From NCBI RefSeq assembly GCF_003729955.1, contig NZ_RJTX01000002.1, positions 1 to 64,000 on the forward strand: DNA of 64,000 nucleotides, written 5' to 3'. Under the pieces are notes generated by a model that saw only the letters and a list, made by a program, of their open reading frames with translations, did no database searches and was not told where the DNA came from. Source of the DNA: Chryseobacterium daecheongense. GTDB taxonomy: Bacteria > Bacteroidota > Bacteroidia > Flavobacteriales > Weeksellaceae. Position 1 is the stretch's first letter, and each line of letters opens with the position of its first letter. This document shows, piece by piece, positions 1-7,758 of this stretch. Position numbers and translations under genes: made by a program.

Positions 1-122
1 ATGTATGAGGTTTTTTTGTGCCTTTTCTTTTCTCATAAACATTGATAAAGGAAAAAGGAGAATAAATAAAAAAGCCTCACATTTTGGGAGGCTTTCTTAT
101 TTATTATAGATAATTGTTCAGA
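1..122. other. Left-edge intergenic DNA
   Basis: AT-rich DNA before the end of the carboxylase gene. No open frame here matches a recognisable protein. Apart from the terminator at 71-95 I see nothing in it. Confidence 0.4.
71..95 (-). terminator. Terminator of the carboxylase gene
   Basis: An 8-bp inverted repeat (AAAGCCTC at 71-78, GAGGCTTT at 88-95). The A-rich stretch at 61-73 becomes the U-tract on the minus strand. It lies 28 bp past the stop codon of the carboxylase gene. Confidence 0.8.
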
Positions 123-1751
123 TCAGACCTGAATAACACCTAAATTAAATTTTTCTGTAATAGGAGCATGATTGGCAGCTTCAATTCCCATGGAAATCCA
201 TTTTCGAGTATCTACAGGATTAATGATAGCATCCGTCCAGAGTCTTGCAGCTGCATATGTTGCTTCTGTTTGCTTTTGATATCTTTTAGAGATGGTATCC
301 AGAATTTCATTATGCTCTTCTTCAGAAATTTCTTTTCCTTGTTTTTTCAAGGTAGATTCTTGGATCTGAGCTAAAACTTTAGCTGCTTGTGCACCACCCA
401 TTACAGCTAAATCTGCCCATGGCCATGCTACAATTAATCTAGGATCGTATGCTTTTCCGCACATTGCATAATTTCCAGCGCCATAAGAGTTTCCTGTAAT
501 GATCGTAAACTTAGGAACTACAGAATTAGAAACAGCATTCACCATTTTAGCCCCATCTTTGATAATACCTCCATGCTCTGATTTTGAACCTACCATGAAG
601 CCTGTAACATCCTGTAAAAAGATCAAAGGGATTTTTCTCTGGTTGCAATTGGCAATAAATCTGGTAGCCTTATCCGCTGAATCAGAATAGATAACTCCTC
701 CAAATTGCATTTCTCCTTTCCCGCTTTTTACCAGTTTTCTTTGGTTAGCAACAATTCCTACCGACCAACCATCTATTCTTGCCGTAGCACAAACGATACT
801 TTTTCCGTAATCTGACTTATATTCTTCGTATTCAGAATTATCAACTAAACATTTGATAATTTCATAGGTGTCATACTGTTCAGCTCTTGAAACCGGCATA
901 ATTCCAAAAATGTTATCCGGATTCTCTTTTGGAGGGAAACTTTCAATTCTGTCGAAACCTGCTTTTTCAGTACTACCAACAGATTTCATAATATTTTTTA
1001 TTCTATCTAAAGCATCTTTGTCATCTTTAGCTTTATAATCTGTAACCCCGGAAATAGAGCAGTGTGTTGTTGCCCCTCCTAGAGTTTCGTTATCAATACT
1101 CTCTCCAATTGCGGCTTTTACCAGGTAACTTCCTGCTAAGAAAATTGATCCGGTTTTATCTACGATCATAGCTTCATCACTCATAATAGGCAAATATGCT
1201 CCACCTGCGACACAACTTCCCATTACAGCAGAAATCTGGATGATTCCCATGGAGCTCATTTTAGCATTGTTTCTGAATATTCTTCCGAAATGTTCTTTAT
1301 CTGGAAATATTTCATCCTGCATAGGAAGATAAACACCAGCAGAGTCTACTAAATAAATAATAGGCAATCTGTTTTCCATAGCAATTTCCTGTGCTCTCAG
1401 GTTTTTCTTCCCAGTAATCGGGAACCAAGCTCCAGCTTTTACCGAAGCATCATTAGCTACTACAATACATTGTCTTCCTGAAACATATCCCATCACCACA
1501 ACAACACCTCCACTCGGGCAGCCTCCATGTTCTTCATACATTTCAAAGCCGGCAAATGCTCCAATTTCTATGGAATCAGAATCTTTGTCGAGAAGATATT
1601 CAATTCTTTCTCTTGCTGTCATTTTTCCTTCTTCACGGAGCTTTTGAAGTCTTTTTTCTCCGCCTCCTTTTTTAATATCAGCAAGTAAACGATTAATTTC
1701 TGATAATTTTAATCTGTTTTGATCTTCCCGTTTGTTGAATTCAATGTCCAT
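123..1751 (-). CDS. Acyl-CoA carboxylase, carboxyltransferase (beta) subunit
   Basis: A 542-residue carboxyltransferase of the biotin-dependent acyl-CoA carboxylase family, which moves CO2 from carboxybiotin to an acyl-CoA. The whole length matches this family, with crotonase-fold Gly-rich loops such as GGAYLPIMSDEAM, LQDVTGFMVG and GNSYGAGNYAMCG. The last, followed by WPWADLAVMGG, resembles methylcrotonoyl-CoA carboxylase beta, so leucine breakdown is the best guess. Propionyl-CoA carboxylase is the alternative. No biotin carboxylase or biotinylated subunit lies in this window, so its partner is encoded elsewhere. A TATCTTTA element on the minus strand at 1773-1780 is a plausible -7 box. The family assignment is sure; the substrate is an inference. 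Confidence 0.9.
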   Translation of the reverse strand: MDIEFNKREDQNRLKLSEINRLLADIKKGGGEKRLQKLREEGKMTARERIEYLLDKDSDSIEIGAFAGFEMYEEHGGCPSGGVVVVMGYVSGRQCIVVANDASVKAGAWFPITGKKNLRAQEIAMENRLPIIYLVDSAGVYLPMQDEIFPDKEHFGRIFRNNAKMSSMGIIQISAVMGSCVAGGAYLPIMSDEAMIVDKTGSIFLAGSYLVKAAIGESIDNETLGGATTHCSISGVTDYKAKDDKDALDRIKNIMKSVGSTEKAGFDRIESFPPKENPDNIFGIMPVSRAEQYDTYEIIKCLVDNSEYEEYKSDYGKSIVCATARIDGWSVGIVANQRKLVKSGKGEMQFGGVIYSDSADKATRFIANCNQRKIPLIFLQDVTGFMVGSKSEHGGIIKDGAKMVNAVSNSVVPKFTIITGNSYGAGNYAMCGKAYDPRLIVAWPWADLAVMGGAQAAKVLAQIQESTLKKQGKEISEEEHNEILDTISKRYQKQTEATYAAARLWTDAIINPVDTRKWISMGIEAANHAPITEKFNLGVIQV

Positions 1752-1904
1752 ACAATTTCAATTTTTTACGCCTAAAGATACTATTTTTATAAGGAATTTG
1801 AATCGAATTAAAACGATTGTTTAAATTATTGGTTCTCAGAAAATTGTGAAATTTTTAACAAAAAAATATTTTTAAATAATTGATATTTTTTCTAACTTTA
1901 CATC

Positions 1905-2016
1905 AGAGTAATAGGGATCATATTCTCTATATAAATACTCTAAGTTCCTAGTTTATTTTTTTAATAGTTTATTATTTGAAGGCCCTGAAAGTTGAACAAA
2001 CTTTCAGGGTTTTTTT
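1905..2016 (+). ncRNA. Candidate small RNA with 5' hairpin and intrinsic terminator
   Basis: A strong intrinsic terminator at 1983-2016 has no plus-strand protein gene upstream of it. About 110 nt before its end lies TAACTTTA (1893-1900), a near match to the -7 box, so transcription could start around 1905. The first ~37 nt fold into a hairpin: AGAGTA (1905-1910) pairs with TACTCT (1936-1941), and ATAGGGA (1911-1917) pairs with TCTCTAT (1924-1930), with a bulge at 1931-1935. A U/A-rich linker joins this to the terminator. Only the structure is seen directly. No known family was recognised; a 6S-like flavobacterial RNA is one possibility given the length, but a 6S fold was not demonstrated. 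Confidence 0.5.
1983..2016 (+). terminator. Intrinsic terminator without an upstream protein gene
   Basis: A perfect 11-bp stem (CCCTGAAAGTT at 1983-1993, AACTTTCAGGG at 1999-2009), a 5-nt loop and a T-tract (2010-2016). The T-tract lies only on the plus side, so it ends a plus-strand transcript. Confidence 0.85.
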
Positions 2017-2068
2017 GTTAACCTTATTCTTTGTAGTACCTTATCAGGGCAATAGAATTATATATTTT

Positions 2069-2102
2069 TTTGTAGGTATTGTAAAACCTATTTGTAAATT
2101 TG
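2069..2102 (+). promoter_or_regulatory. Flavobacterial promoter of the EamA gene
   Basis: TTTG at 2069-2072 and TAAATTTG at 2095-2102 are 22 bp apart, within the 17-23 bp expected for the TTG/TAnnTTTG promoter of Flavobacteriia. A TTG at 2100 that could be read as a start codon lies inside the -7 box, so translation should start at ATG 2130. Confidence 0.65.
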
Positions 2103-2129
2103 CGTCTTAGAATTCAAAGAGTTAGAAGT

Positions 2130-3008
2130 ATGCATAAATTAGCACTTTTCAGGTTGCATTTGATTGTTTTTTTGTGGGGGTTTACTGCAATTTTAGGAAA
2201 GCTGATTCATGCCAATGCACAGATTCTTGTATTCTACAGAATGCTGTTTGCTGCTATTTTCTTATTTGTATTTATAAGGATTTATAAAAAAGAAAGCATT
2301 AAGGTTTCTAAAAAGATATTTTTCCAATTGGCTGCCATTGGCGTTGCTATGGCTCTTCACTGGTTCTGCTTTTTTTACTCTATTAAAGTTTCGAATGTTT
2401 CTATTGCATTAAGTTGTCTATCATTATCCACACTCTTTGCCTCAATATTGGAACCCGTTATTTTTAAACGGAAAATAGACGTTTCGGAAGTAATTATGGG
2501 AATTGTGATCGTGGCCTGCATTCTATTGATCTTTAAAACAGAATTTCAATATAAAGAAGGTATTTTGTACGGAATTTTATGTGCCATATTTGGAACTATT
2601 TTTTCGGTTTTTAATGGGAAGATGTTTGGAAAAACGAGTTCAGGAAATATTATTTTTTATGAAATTTTCTCCGGATGGTTCATTTTGTTGATATTTTATT
2701 TATGTACTGGACAAATTTTTCAAATAAATGAAATAAATTACCGAGATTTGGCGTTAATATGCTTGTTAGCGAGTGTTTTCACAGCTTTTCCGATGCTGGA
2801 ATCAGTGAAATTGATGAAATATATTTCGCCTTTTACCTTAATTTTAACAGTTAATTTAGAACCAGTTTACGGAATTATACTAGCTTTTTTTATCTTTGGG
2901 GAATCAGAACATATGAGCCCTATATTTTATATAGCTTCAGGAGTGATGATACTGGCGATTATTGCCAACGGATTAATAAAAGCTAAAAAACAAAGAACCT
3001 TAAATTAA
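2130..3008 (+). CDS. EamA (DMT) family transporter
   Basis: A 292-residue inner-membrane protein of the drug/metabolite transporter superfamily, with about ten hydrophobic segments arranged as two EamA repeats. The N-terminal FLWGFTAILGKLI and the later region around SVKLMKYISPFTLILTVNLEP are typical of the two halves. The substrate cannot be told from sequence; amino acids or other metabolites are usual for the family. The frame is open back to a TTG at 2100, but that codon sits in the promoter, so ATG 2130 is chosen. It is followed after 11 bp by the PorV/PorQ gene and may share its transcript. Confidence 0.85.
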   Translation: MHKLALFRLHLIVFLWGFTAILGKLIHANAQILVFYRMLFAAIFLFVFIRIYKKESIKVSKKIFFQLAAIGVAMALHWFCFFYSIKVSNVSIALSCLSLSTLFASILEPVIFKRKIDVSEVIMGIVIVACILLIFKTEFQYKEGILYGILCAIFGTIFSVFNGKMFGKTSSGNIIFYEIFSGWFILLIFYLCTGQIFQINEINYRDLALICLLASVFTAFPMLESVKLMKYISPFTLILTVNLEPVYGIILAFFIFGESEHMSPIFYIASGVMILAIIANGLIKAKKQRTLN

Positions 3009-3019
3009 GCATCAACTCT

Positions 3020-4102
3020 ATGATGAAAAAATATTTTTTACTTGTATTTTCTCTTTTGTTTGGATTTTCACAATCTCAAATCATCAGAAAATATTCCAAT
3101 GAATTTTTAAATATCGGAGCCGGAGCCAGAGGCCTGGGGATGGGAGGTGCAGTTATTTCCAATCAGGATGATGTTTATTCCCCCATGTGGAATCCCGCAG
3201 GATTAATGGCTATTGAAAAAGACTGGCAAGGAGCGGCAATGCACGCTGAATATTTTGAATCCATAGCAAAATATGATTATCTGGCTTATGCAAAAGTACT
3301 GGAAACAGGTGTTTTTGGAGTTTCGGTAGTGAGATTAGGAGTTGATAATATTTTAAATACCACTCAAATGATCGATTCTGAAGGGAATATTGATTATGAT
3401 AAGATCACCAAATTCTCTCAATCAGATTATGCTGCCATACTTTCTTATGCTTTCAATCCAGGAGGAAATCCCAAATTAGATGTTGGGGTGAATGCTAAGA
3501 TAGTTTACAGGAATGTAGGGAAGTTTGCAAGTGGTTATGGTTTTGGTTTTGATGTGGGAGCTATTTATAAAGGAGATAATGGATGGAAGTTTGGAGGAAT
3601 GCTTCGTGATGCAACAACAACGGTTAATTTCTGGAGTATTAATCAGGATGAACTATCTACTGTTGTCAATGGAGAAGAATTCAATCCAGCTCCAAAAGAT
3701 AAGATGGAGCTTACTATGCCGAAGCTTAATGTAGGAGCAAGCAAACTGTTTGAAATAAACAGCAGTGTATATGTTCTTCCCGAAGCGGGATTAAATATAG
3801 ATTTTGCCAAGACTGCAGCACTTATTTCAACTGATTTTGCAAGTATAACCCCTTATGCCGGAGCTGAACTCGGGTATCAGAAAATGATTTTTGTGAGATT
3901 AGGGGTAAATAGATTCCAATCCATTACCGATATTGAAGATTTAAAGAGAAAAGTTTCTTTTCAGCCAAGTGCAGGGATCGGGATCAGATATAGAGGGCTT
4001 ACTTTAGATTATGCAATTACTAACTCAGGAATAGGGGGATCTAATTTTTATTCTAATTTCTTCTCTCTTAAGTTGGATATGGGAATGTTTAGAAATGATT
4101 AG
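3020..4102 (+). CDS. PorV/PorQ family outer-membrane protein
   Basis: A 360-residue predicted beta-barrel with a cleavable signal peptide (hydrophobic residues 5-18, cleavage near SQSQ). The mature N-terminus (IGAGARGLGMGGAVISNQDD, then MWNPAGL) is the hallmark of the PorV/PorQ group. PorV is a shuttle of the type IX secretion system that brings cargo to the cell-surface sortase; homologues of the PorV2 type also occur outside the main secretion locus. Alternating hydrophobic strands continue to the C-terminus. It lies 11 bp after the EamA gene. Starting at the second Met (3023) would change little. Its exact role as PorV, PorQ or a paralogue is not decided by this sequence. Confidence 0.8.
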   Translation: MMKKYFLLVFSLLFGFSQSQIIRKYSNEFLNIGAGARGLGMGGAVISNQDDVYSPMWNPAGLMAIEKDWQGAAMHAEYFESIAKYDYLAYAKVLETGVFGVSVVRLGVDNILNTTQMIDSEGNIDYDKITKFSQSDYAAILSYAFNPGGNPKLDVGVNAKIVYRNVGKFASGYGFGFDVGAIYKGDNGWKFGGMLRDATTTVNFWSINQDELSTVVNGEEFNPAPKDKMELTMPKLNVGASKLFEINSSVYVLPEAGLNIDFAKTAALISTDFASITPYAGAELGYQKMIFVRLGVNRFQSITDIEDLKRKVSFQPSAGIGIRYRGLTLDYAITNSGIGGSNFYSNFFSLKLDMGMFRND

Positions 4103-4104
4103 CC

Positions 4105-4112
4105 TATATTTG
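4105..4112 (+). promoter_or_regulatory. -7 box of the secreted-protein gene at 4136
   Basis: TATATTTG directly after the stop codon of the PorV/PorQ gene matches TAnnTTTG. It would place the transcript start about 15-20 nt before ATG 4136. No convincing -33 TTG was assigned. Confidence 0.5.
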
Positions 4113-4135
4113 TATAAAGATTTAATATTGTATAA

Positions 4136-4918
4136 ATGAAAAGGATATCAATCATTATATCAACTTTTTGTCTGACGATGATATATGGGCAAAAAGTCTC
4201 CGATTACACGTATGTTTCTGTTCCTGAAAAATTTACAAGCTTTAAGGATGATTATGGTTTGGAAGCATTTTTGAAAAAATCGTTGAAAGGGAAAAAATAT
4301 GTTATTATTCCTGGAGATAAACGCGATTGGCCTTCTGAAGTAAAAGATAACCCTTGTTCTGTAATCAGTGCAGATGTTCTTAATGACAGTGGCTTATTAA
4401 GAAATAAAGTTTTACTGCAGTTTAAGGATTGTAATGATAAGGTTATTCTTTCTGCTAAAGGAAGTTCTAATATCAAAGAATTTGTTGCAGGATATAATGA
4501 GGCTCTGCAACAGTCTTTAATAGCAGTTCCGGCATCAAATCCTATTGATATGCGTAACGTAACAGCTCAACCAACAACTGTGAATGAAGTTAAGGAAGTT
4601 GTTGCTTCTACTCCTGTTTCAACTGTAAGCTCAACATCTGCTGCACCAGCTTCTCCTGCTGAGAAAAAAGCTGAAAGATATAGCAATGGTAAACTTGATC
4701 TGCAAAAAATACAGATAGATCAAACTCAGTTTATTCTTGCAGACTCCAATAGCTCTGTACCTTTTGCCACTTTTAAAGCTACCGCAAAGAAAGATGTTTT
4801 CAGGGTAAAACTAGCCAATGGAGAATCTACGATCGGGTATTTTGAGGGAAAAAATATTATTATCGAGCTTCCTCAGGCCAACGGAGAATACTCTAAAGAG
4901 GTTTTTTCCGGAAAATAA
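4136..4918 (+). CDS. Secreted protein of unknown function
   Basis: A 260-residue protein with a signal peptide (residues 1-18, ending MIYGQK) and no family I recognise. Residues about 20-130 form a compact domain with a CNDK segment and two cysteines. Residues about 135-180 are a low-complexity Ser/Thr/Ala/Pro linker rich in VSST and AAPAS. The last 80 residues form a second small domain with repeated short beta-like segments (TFKATAKKDVFRVKLANGES). It probably acts in the periplasm or at the cell surface. It has its own -7 box and ends at a strong bidirectional terminator. Confidence 0.7.
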   Translation: MKRISIIISTFCLTMIYGQKVSDYTYVSVPEKFTSFKDDYGLEAFLKKSLKGKKYVIIPGDKRDWPSEVKDNPCSVISADVLNDSGLLRNKVLLQFKDCNDKVILSAKGSSNIKEFVAGYNEALQQSLIAVPASNPIDMRNVTAQPTTVNEVKEVVASTPVSTVSSTSAAPASPAEKKAERYSNGKLDLQKIQIDQTQFILADSNSSVPFATFKATAKKDVFRVKLANGESTIGYFEGKNIIIELPQANGEYSKEVFSGK

Positions 4919-4930
4919 ATTTGAAATATT

Positions 4931-4980
4931 AAAAGACAATAAAAAAAGCTCTCGACAGAGAGCTTTTTTTATTGTCTTTT
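4931..4980. terminator. Bidirectional terminator, perfect 23-bp inverted repeat
   Basis: The arms 4931-4953 and 4958-4980 are perfectly complementary around the 4-nt loop GACA. A GC-containing core (GCTCTC/GAGAGC) is flanked by A7/T7 tracts on both sides. It serves the plus-strand gene ending at 4918 and uvrC ending at 4983 on the minus strand. Its right arm stops just before the uvrC stop codon. Confidence 0.9.
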
Positions 4981-4982
4981 TC

Positions 4983-6773
4983 TTAATTGTTGAAAAAATC
5001 ATAAATTATTTTGGCCTTGCTTTTTCCCAGAATTTCTTCTAATGTTTCCAAACTGGACTCTTTGATTCTTTTTACGGATTTCAATTTAGATAAAAGCAAC
5101 TCAATGGTCTTTCCTCCAACTCCCGGAATTTCTTCCAGCTCAGATTTTATGGTAGAATTTTTTCTTCTGGTTCTGTGATGCTTCACTCCAAAGCGATGGG
5201 CTTCATCCCTGACTCTTTGAAGGATCTTTAATGTTTCGGATTTTTTATCAAGATATAATGGAATAGAGTCTTCAGGGAAGTAAATTTCTTCCAATCTTTT
5301 CGCAATGCCAATGACCGTGATTTTGCCGTACAATCCCAATAATTTCAAGCTTTTGACTGCGGAAGATAGTTGACCTTTCCCACCATCAATCAGAATGAGT
5401 TGCGGAAGATCTTCTCCCTCATCCAGCATCCTTTTATAACGGCGATAAATGACTTCTTCCATTGTGGCAAAATCATTAGGACCATCTACCGTTTTAGGGT
5501 GGAAAATTCTGTAATCAGCTTTACTTGCTTTTCCGTCTTTAAAAACCACACACGCAGAAACAGGATTGGTTCCTTGAATGTTAGAATTGTCAAAACCTTC
5601 AATATGTCTTGGCTCAACAGGCATTCTCAATAATTTTTGCATTTCTGCCATAATCCTGTTGGTATGTCTTTCCGGATCAACTATCTGTACCTGTTTCAAC
5701 TTTTCAAGACGGTATTCTTTCGCATTTTTTTCGGAAAGTTCAACGATCCGTTTTTTGTCACCAACTTTAGGGACAATAAGTTTCACGTTGGGAATTTCTA
5801 CTGATAAATGAAACGGAAGCAAAACTTCTTTGGAATCAGAGCTGAATTTCTGACGGATTTCAATTAAGGCTTCTTCCATAATATCCTCATCAGATTCTTC
5901 CAGGATCTTTTTTATTTCCGTAGTGAAGCTCTGAATGATATTACCATTCCGGATTTTAAAGAAATTCACATATGCTGCTGTTTCATCACTGGTCATTCCG
6001 AAAACGTCTACATCATCGATATTTGGATTAACAACAGTGTTTTTCGCCTGGTAATCTTCAAGAATATCTAGCCTTTCCTTGACGATCTGTGCATCTTCAA
6101 ACTGAAGATTGGAAGCATATTTCATCATCTGATTCATCAGATACTCTTTCGCTTTTCGGAAATCTCCTTTGATAATTCCACGGATCGCATCTATCTTCTC
6201 ATCATACTCTTCCTTACTTTCCAGGCCTTCACAAGGTCCGGCGCAGTTTTTAATATGAAATTCCAGGCAGACTTTATATTTTCCTTCCTCAATTTTATTA
6301 GGAGCAAGATTTAAATTACAGGTTCTGAGCTTATAAATATGCTTGATTGTATCGAGCAAGATCTTTGCAGGACGAACTTTAGCATAAGGCCCGTAATATT
6401 CGGAACCGTCCTTGATTACATTTCTGGTAAGGAATATTCTCGGAAACTCTTCATTTTTGATACAAATCCAGGGATACGTCTTATCATCTTTCAGCATCAC
6501 GTTATAAAAAGGTTGATGTTCCTTGATCAGATTATTTTCCAATAAAAGAGCATCATATTCACTGTTGACAATGGTAGTTTCCAATCGTTGGATTTTTCCT
6601 ACCATTATTTTGATCCTGTATCCGGAAAGATTTTTATTGAAATAAGAAAGAACCCTTTTCTTCAGGTTTTTGGCTTTTCCAACGTATAATAGCTGGTCAT
6701 TTTTATCATAATATCGATATACACCAGGTTCGGAAGGTAAAGTTTTGAGCTGTAGTTCTAAAGAAGGATTCAT
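4983..6773 (-). CDS. uvrC: Excinuclease ABC subunit C
   Basis: UvrC, 596 residues, makes both incisions beside DNA lesions in nucleotide excision repair, working with UvrA and UvrB. The order of domains is normal: a GIY-YIG nuclease at residues ~12-90 (GVYRYYD, LLYVGKAKNLKKRV), a four-cysteine region (CNLNLAP, CLEFHIKNCAGPCEG), a UVR helical pair at ~200-235, an RNase H-like nuclease from ~375 (IEGFDNSNIQG, LILIDGGKGQL) and a C-terminal helix-hairpin-helix (IPGVGGKT). The length is typical. A TAATTTTG box on the minus strand at 6778-6785 lies only 4 bp before the ATG, so the transcript may be leaderless. Confidence 0.97.
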   Translation of the reverse strand: MNPSLELQLKTLPSEPGVYRYYDKNDQLLYVGKAKNLKKRVLSYFNKNLSGYRIKIMVGKIQRLETTIVNSEYDALLLENNLIKEHQPFYNVMLKDDKTYPWICIKNEEFPRIFLTRNVIKDGSEYYGPYAKVRPAKILLDTIKHIYKLRTCNLNLAPNKIEEGKYKVCLEFHIKNCAGPCEGLESKEEYDEKIDAIRGIIKGDFRKAKEYLMNQMMKYASNLQFEDAQIVKERLDILEDYQAKNTVVNPNIDDVDVFGMTSDETAAYVNFFKIRNGNIIQSFTTEIKKILEESDEDIMEEALIEIRQKFSSDSKEVLLPFHLSVEIPNVKLIVPKVGDKKRIVELSEKNAKEYRLEKLKQVQIVDPERHTNRIMAEMQKLLRMPVEPRHIEGFDNSNIQGTNPVSACVVFKDGKASKADYRIFHPKTVDGPNDFATMEEVIYRRYKRMLDEGEDLPQLILIDGGKGQLSSAVKSLKLLGLYGKITVIGIAKRLEEIYFPEDSIPLYLDKKSETLKILQRVRDEAHRFGVKHHRTRRKNSTIKSELEEIPGVGGKTIELLLSKLKSVKRIKESSLETLEEILGKSKAKIIYDFFNN

Positions 6774-6777
6774 ATAA

Positions 6778-6785
6778 CAAAATTA
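6778..6785 (-). promoter_or_regulatory. -7 box of uvrC, almost touching the start codon
   Basis: On the minus strand this reads TAATTTTG and ends 4 bp before the uvrC ATG (6773). If used, the transcript would begin at or next to the start codon. Confidence 0.45.
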
Positions 6786-6816
6786 CGGAATCCTTCTCTG
6801 ATTTAAAAGAATAAAA

Positions 6817-6842
6817 AAAGCTGTAGAAAATCCTACAGCTTT
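6817..6842 (-). terminator. Terminator of the secreted-protein gene at 6861
   Basis: Arms AAAGCTGTAG (6817-6826) and CTACAGCTTT (6833-6842). The A-tract at 6813-6819 gives the U-tract on the minus strand. Confidence 0.85.
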
Positions 6843-6860
6843 AATTTTATATAATGAAAT

Positions 6861-7625
6861 TTATCCGTTGCTCATCTCGGTATACTCACTAACCAGAAAA
6901 CTGAAATAATCCCATTTAACAGAATTTTTAGGATATTTTTTTACAAATTCCGCGTTGTCTCCAAAAAGGAAATCATAGTTATCTTCAAAATCATCTTTAT
7001 GAAGCCACATAATTTTATCTCCTTTTTTCACATAATAAGATTTGATCACCCCACCTCCTAATTGTGGAGAACCCATTACAGAAAATCCTCCTGTTTCTTT
7101 GGCAAAAGGATCATAATATACAGAAATAACATCACTGAATTCAGGATTGATCAGCTGCATCAAAAACTCCTTATCCTCTTTTTTATTCTTTAAAGAAACC
7201 GTTTGATTGATAAAATGAATGCGGTCATTAGTCGTATTCTTCGTCAGTTTTTTAGTACCAAAGTTTCTGATGTTCCCCATATATTTAGCCACTTTGGCTA
7301 TTTTCTCCACATTGCTTGGGAATACATACATTTCACTTACCTCATCTGCATTGAAAGTTACAGGTTTTTTAGTGATACTGTCTTTAATGGAAATGGCATA
7401 GATCTGTCCCTTTTTAGTATCGATATCGTTGCAAAATCCTTTGTGAGTAGATCCGTCTTTTAAAATGATCGTTGATGTTTTCTTTGGAGAGGGAGTGGTA
7501 AAACCTTCATTAAACAGATAAGTTTCCATTTTTTTGATGTCCTCTTTAGAATACTTTACCTTATCCTGTGCAAAAGATAATGCACCAGTAAAGCAGAATA
7601 CAAGAAGTAAAGCTTTAAGTTTCAT
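6861..7625 (-). CDS. Secreted protein of unknown function
   Basis: A 254-residue protein with a clear signal peptide (residues 1-19, ending GALSFAQ). No family was recognised. Residues ~48-100 (IILKDGSTHKGFCND, then FNADEVSEMYVFP) look like a small beta-rich domain. A later stretch from ~160 (VISVYYDPFAKETGG, KSYYVKKGDKIMWLHKDDF) resembles the core of a conserved periplasmic protein. It is a single gene with its own terminator, between uvrC and the divergent hutH. A periplasmic place is inferred from the signal peptide. Confidence 0.7.
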   Translation of the reverse strand: MKLKALLLVFCFTGALSFAQDKVKYSKEDIKKMETYLFNEGFTTPSPKKTSTIILKDGSTHKGFCNDIDTKKGQIYAISIKDSITKKPVTFNADEVSEMYVFPSNVEKIAKVAKYMGNIRNFGTKKLTKNTTNDRIHFINQTVSLKNKKEDKEFLMQLINPEFSDVISVYYDPFAKETGGFSVMGSPQLGGGVIKSYYVKKGDKIMWLHKDDFEDNYDFLFGDNAEFVKKYPKNSVKWDYFSFLVSEYTEMSNG

Positions 7626-7758
7626 AGTTTATTAATTTTTTTCATTAGAGCGGTAAAAATAATAAATTAAATTACTTCTTTCAGAAAAATAAATTCAACC
7701 CTGAAATTTAGTTTTTACAATTATTGTTAAATGCGTAATTTTAAGCAAAATTTTAGCA

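Larger units (their letters stand above)
1752..2129. other. Long intergenic region with a candidate small RNA and a promoter
   Basis: A 378-bp gap between two divergent genes. It holds the carboxylase promoter region (about 1752-1800), a candidate small RNA with its own terminator (1905-2016) and the promoter of the EamA gene (2069-2102). No protein-coding frame is visible. Confidence 0.6.
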
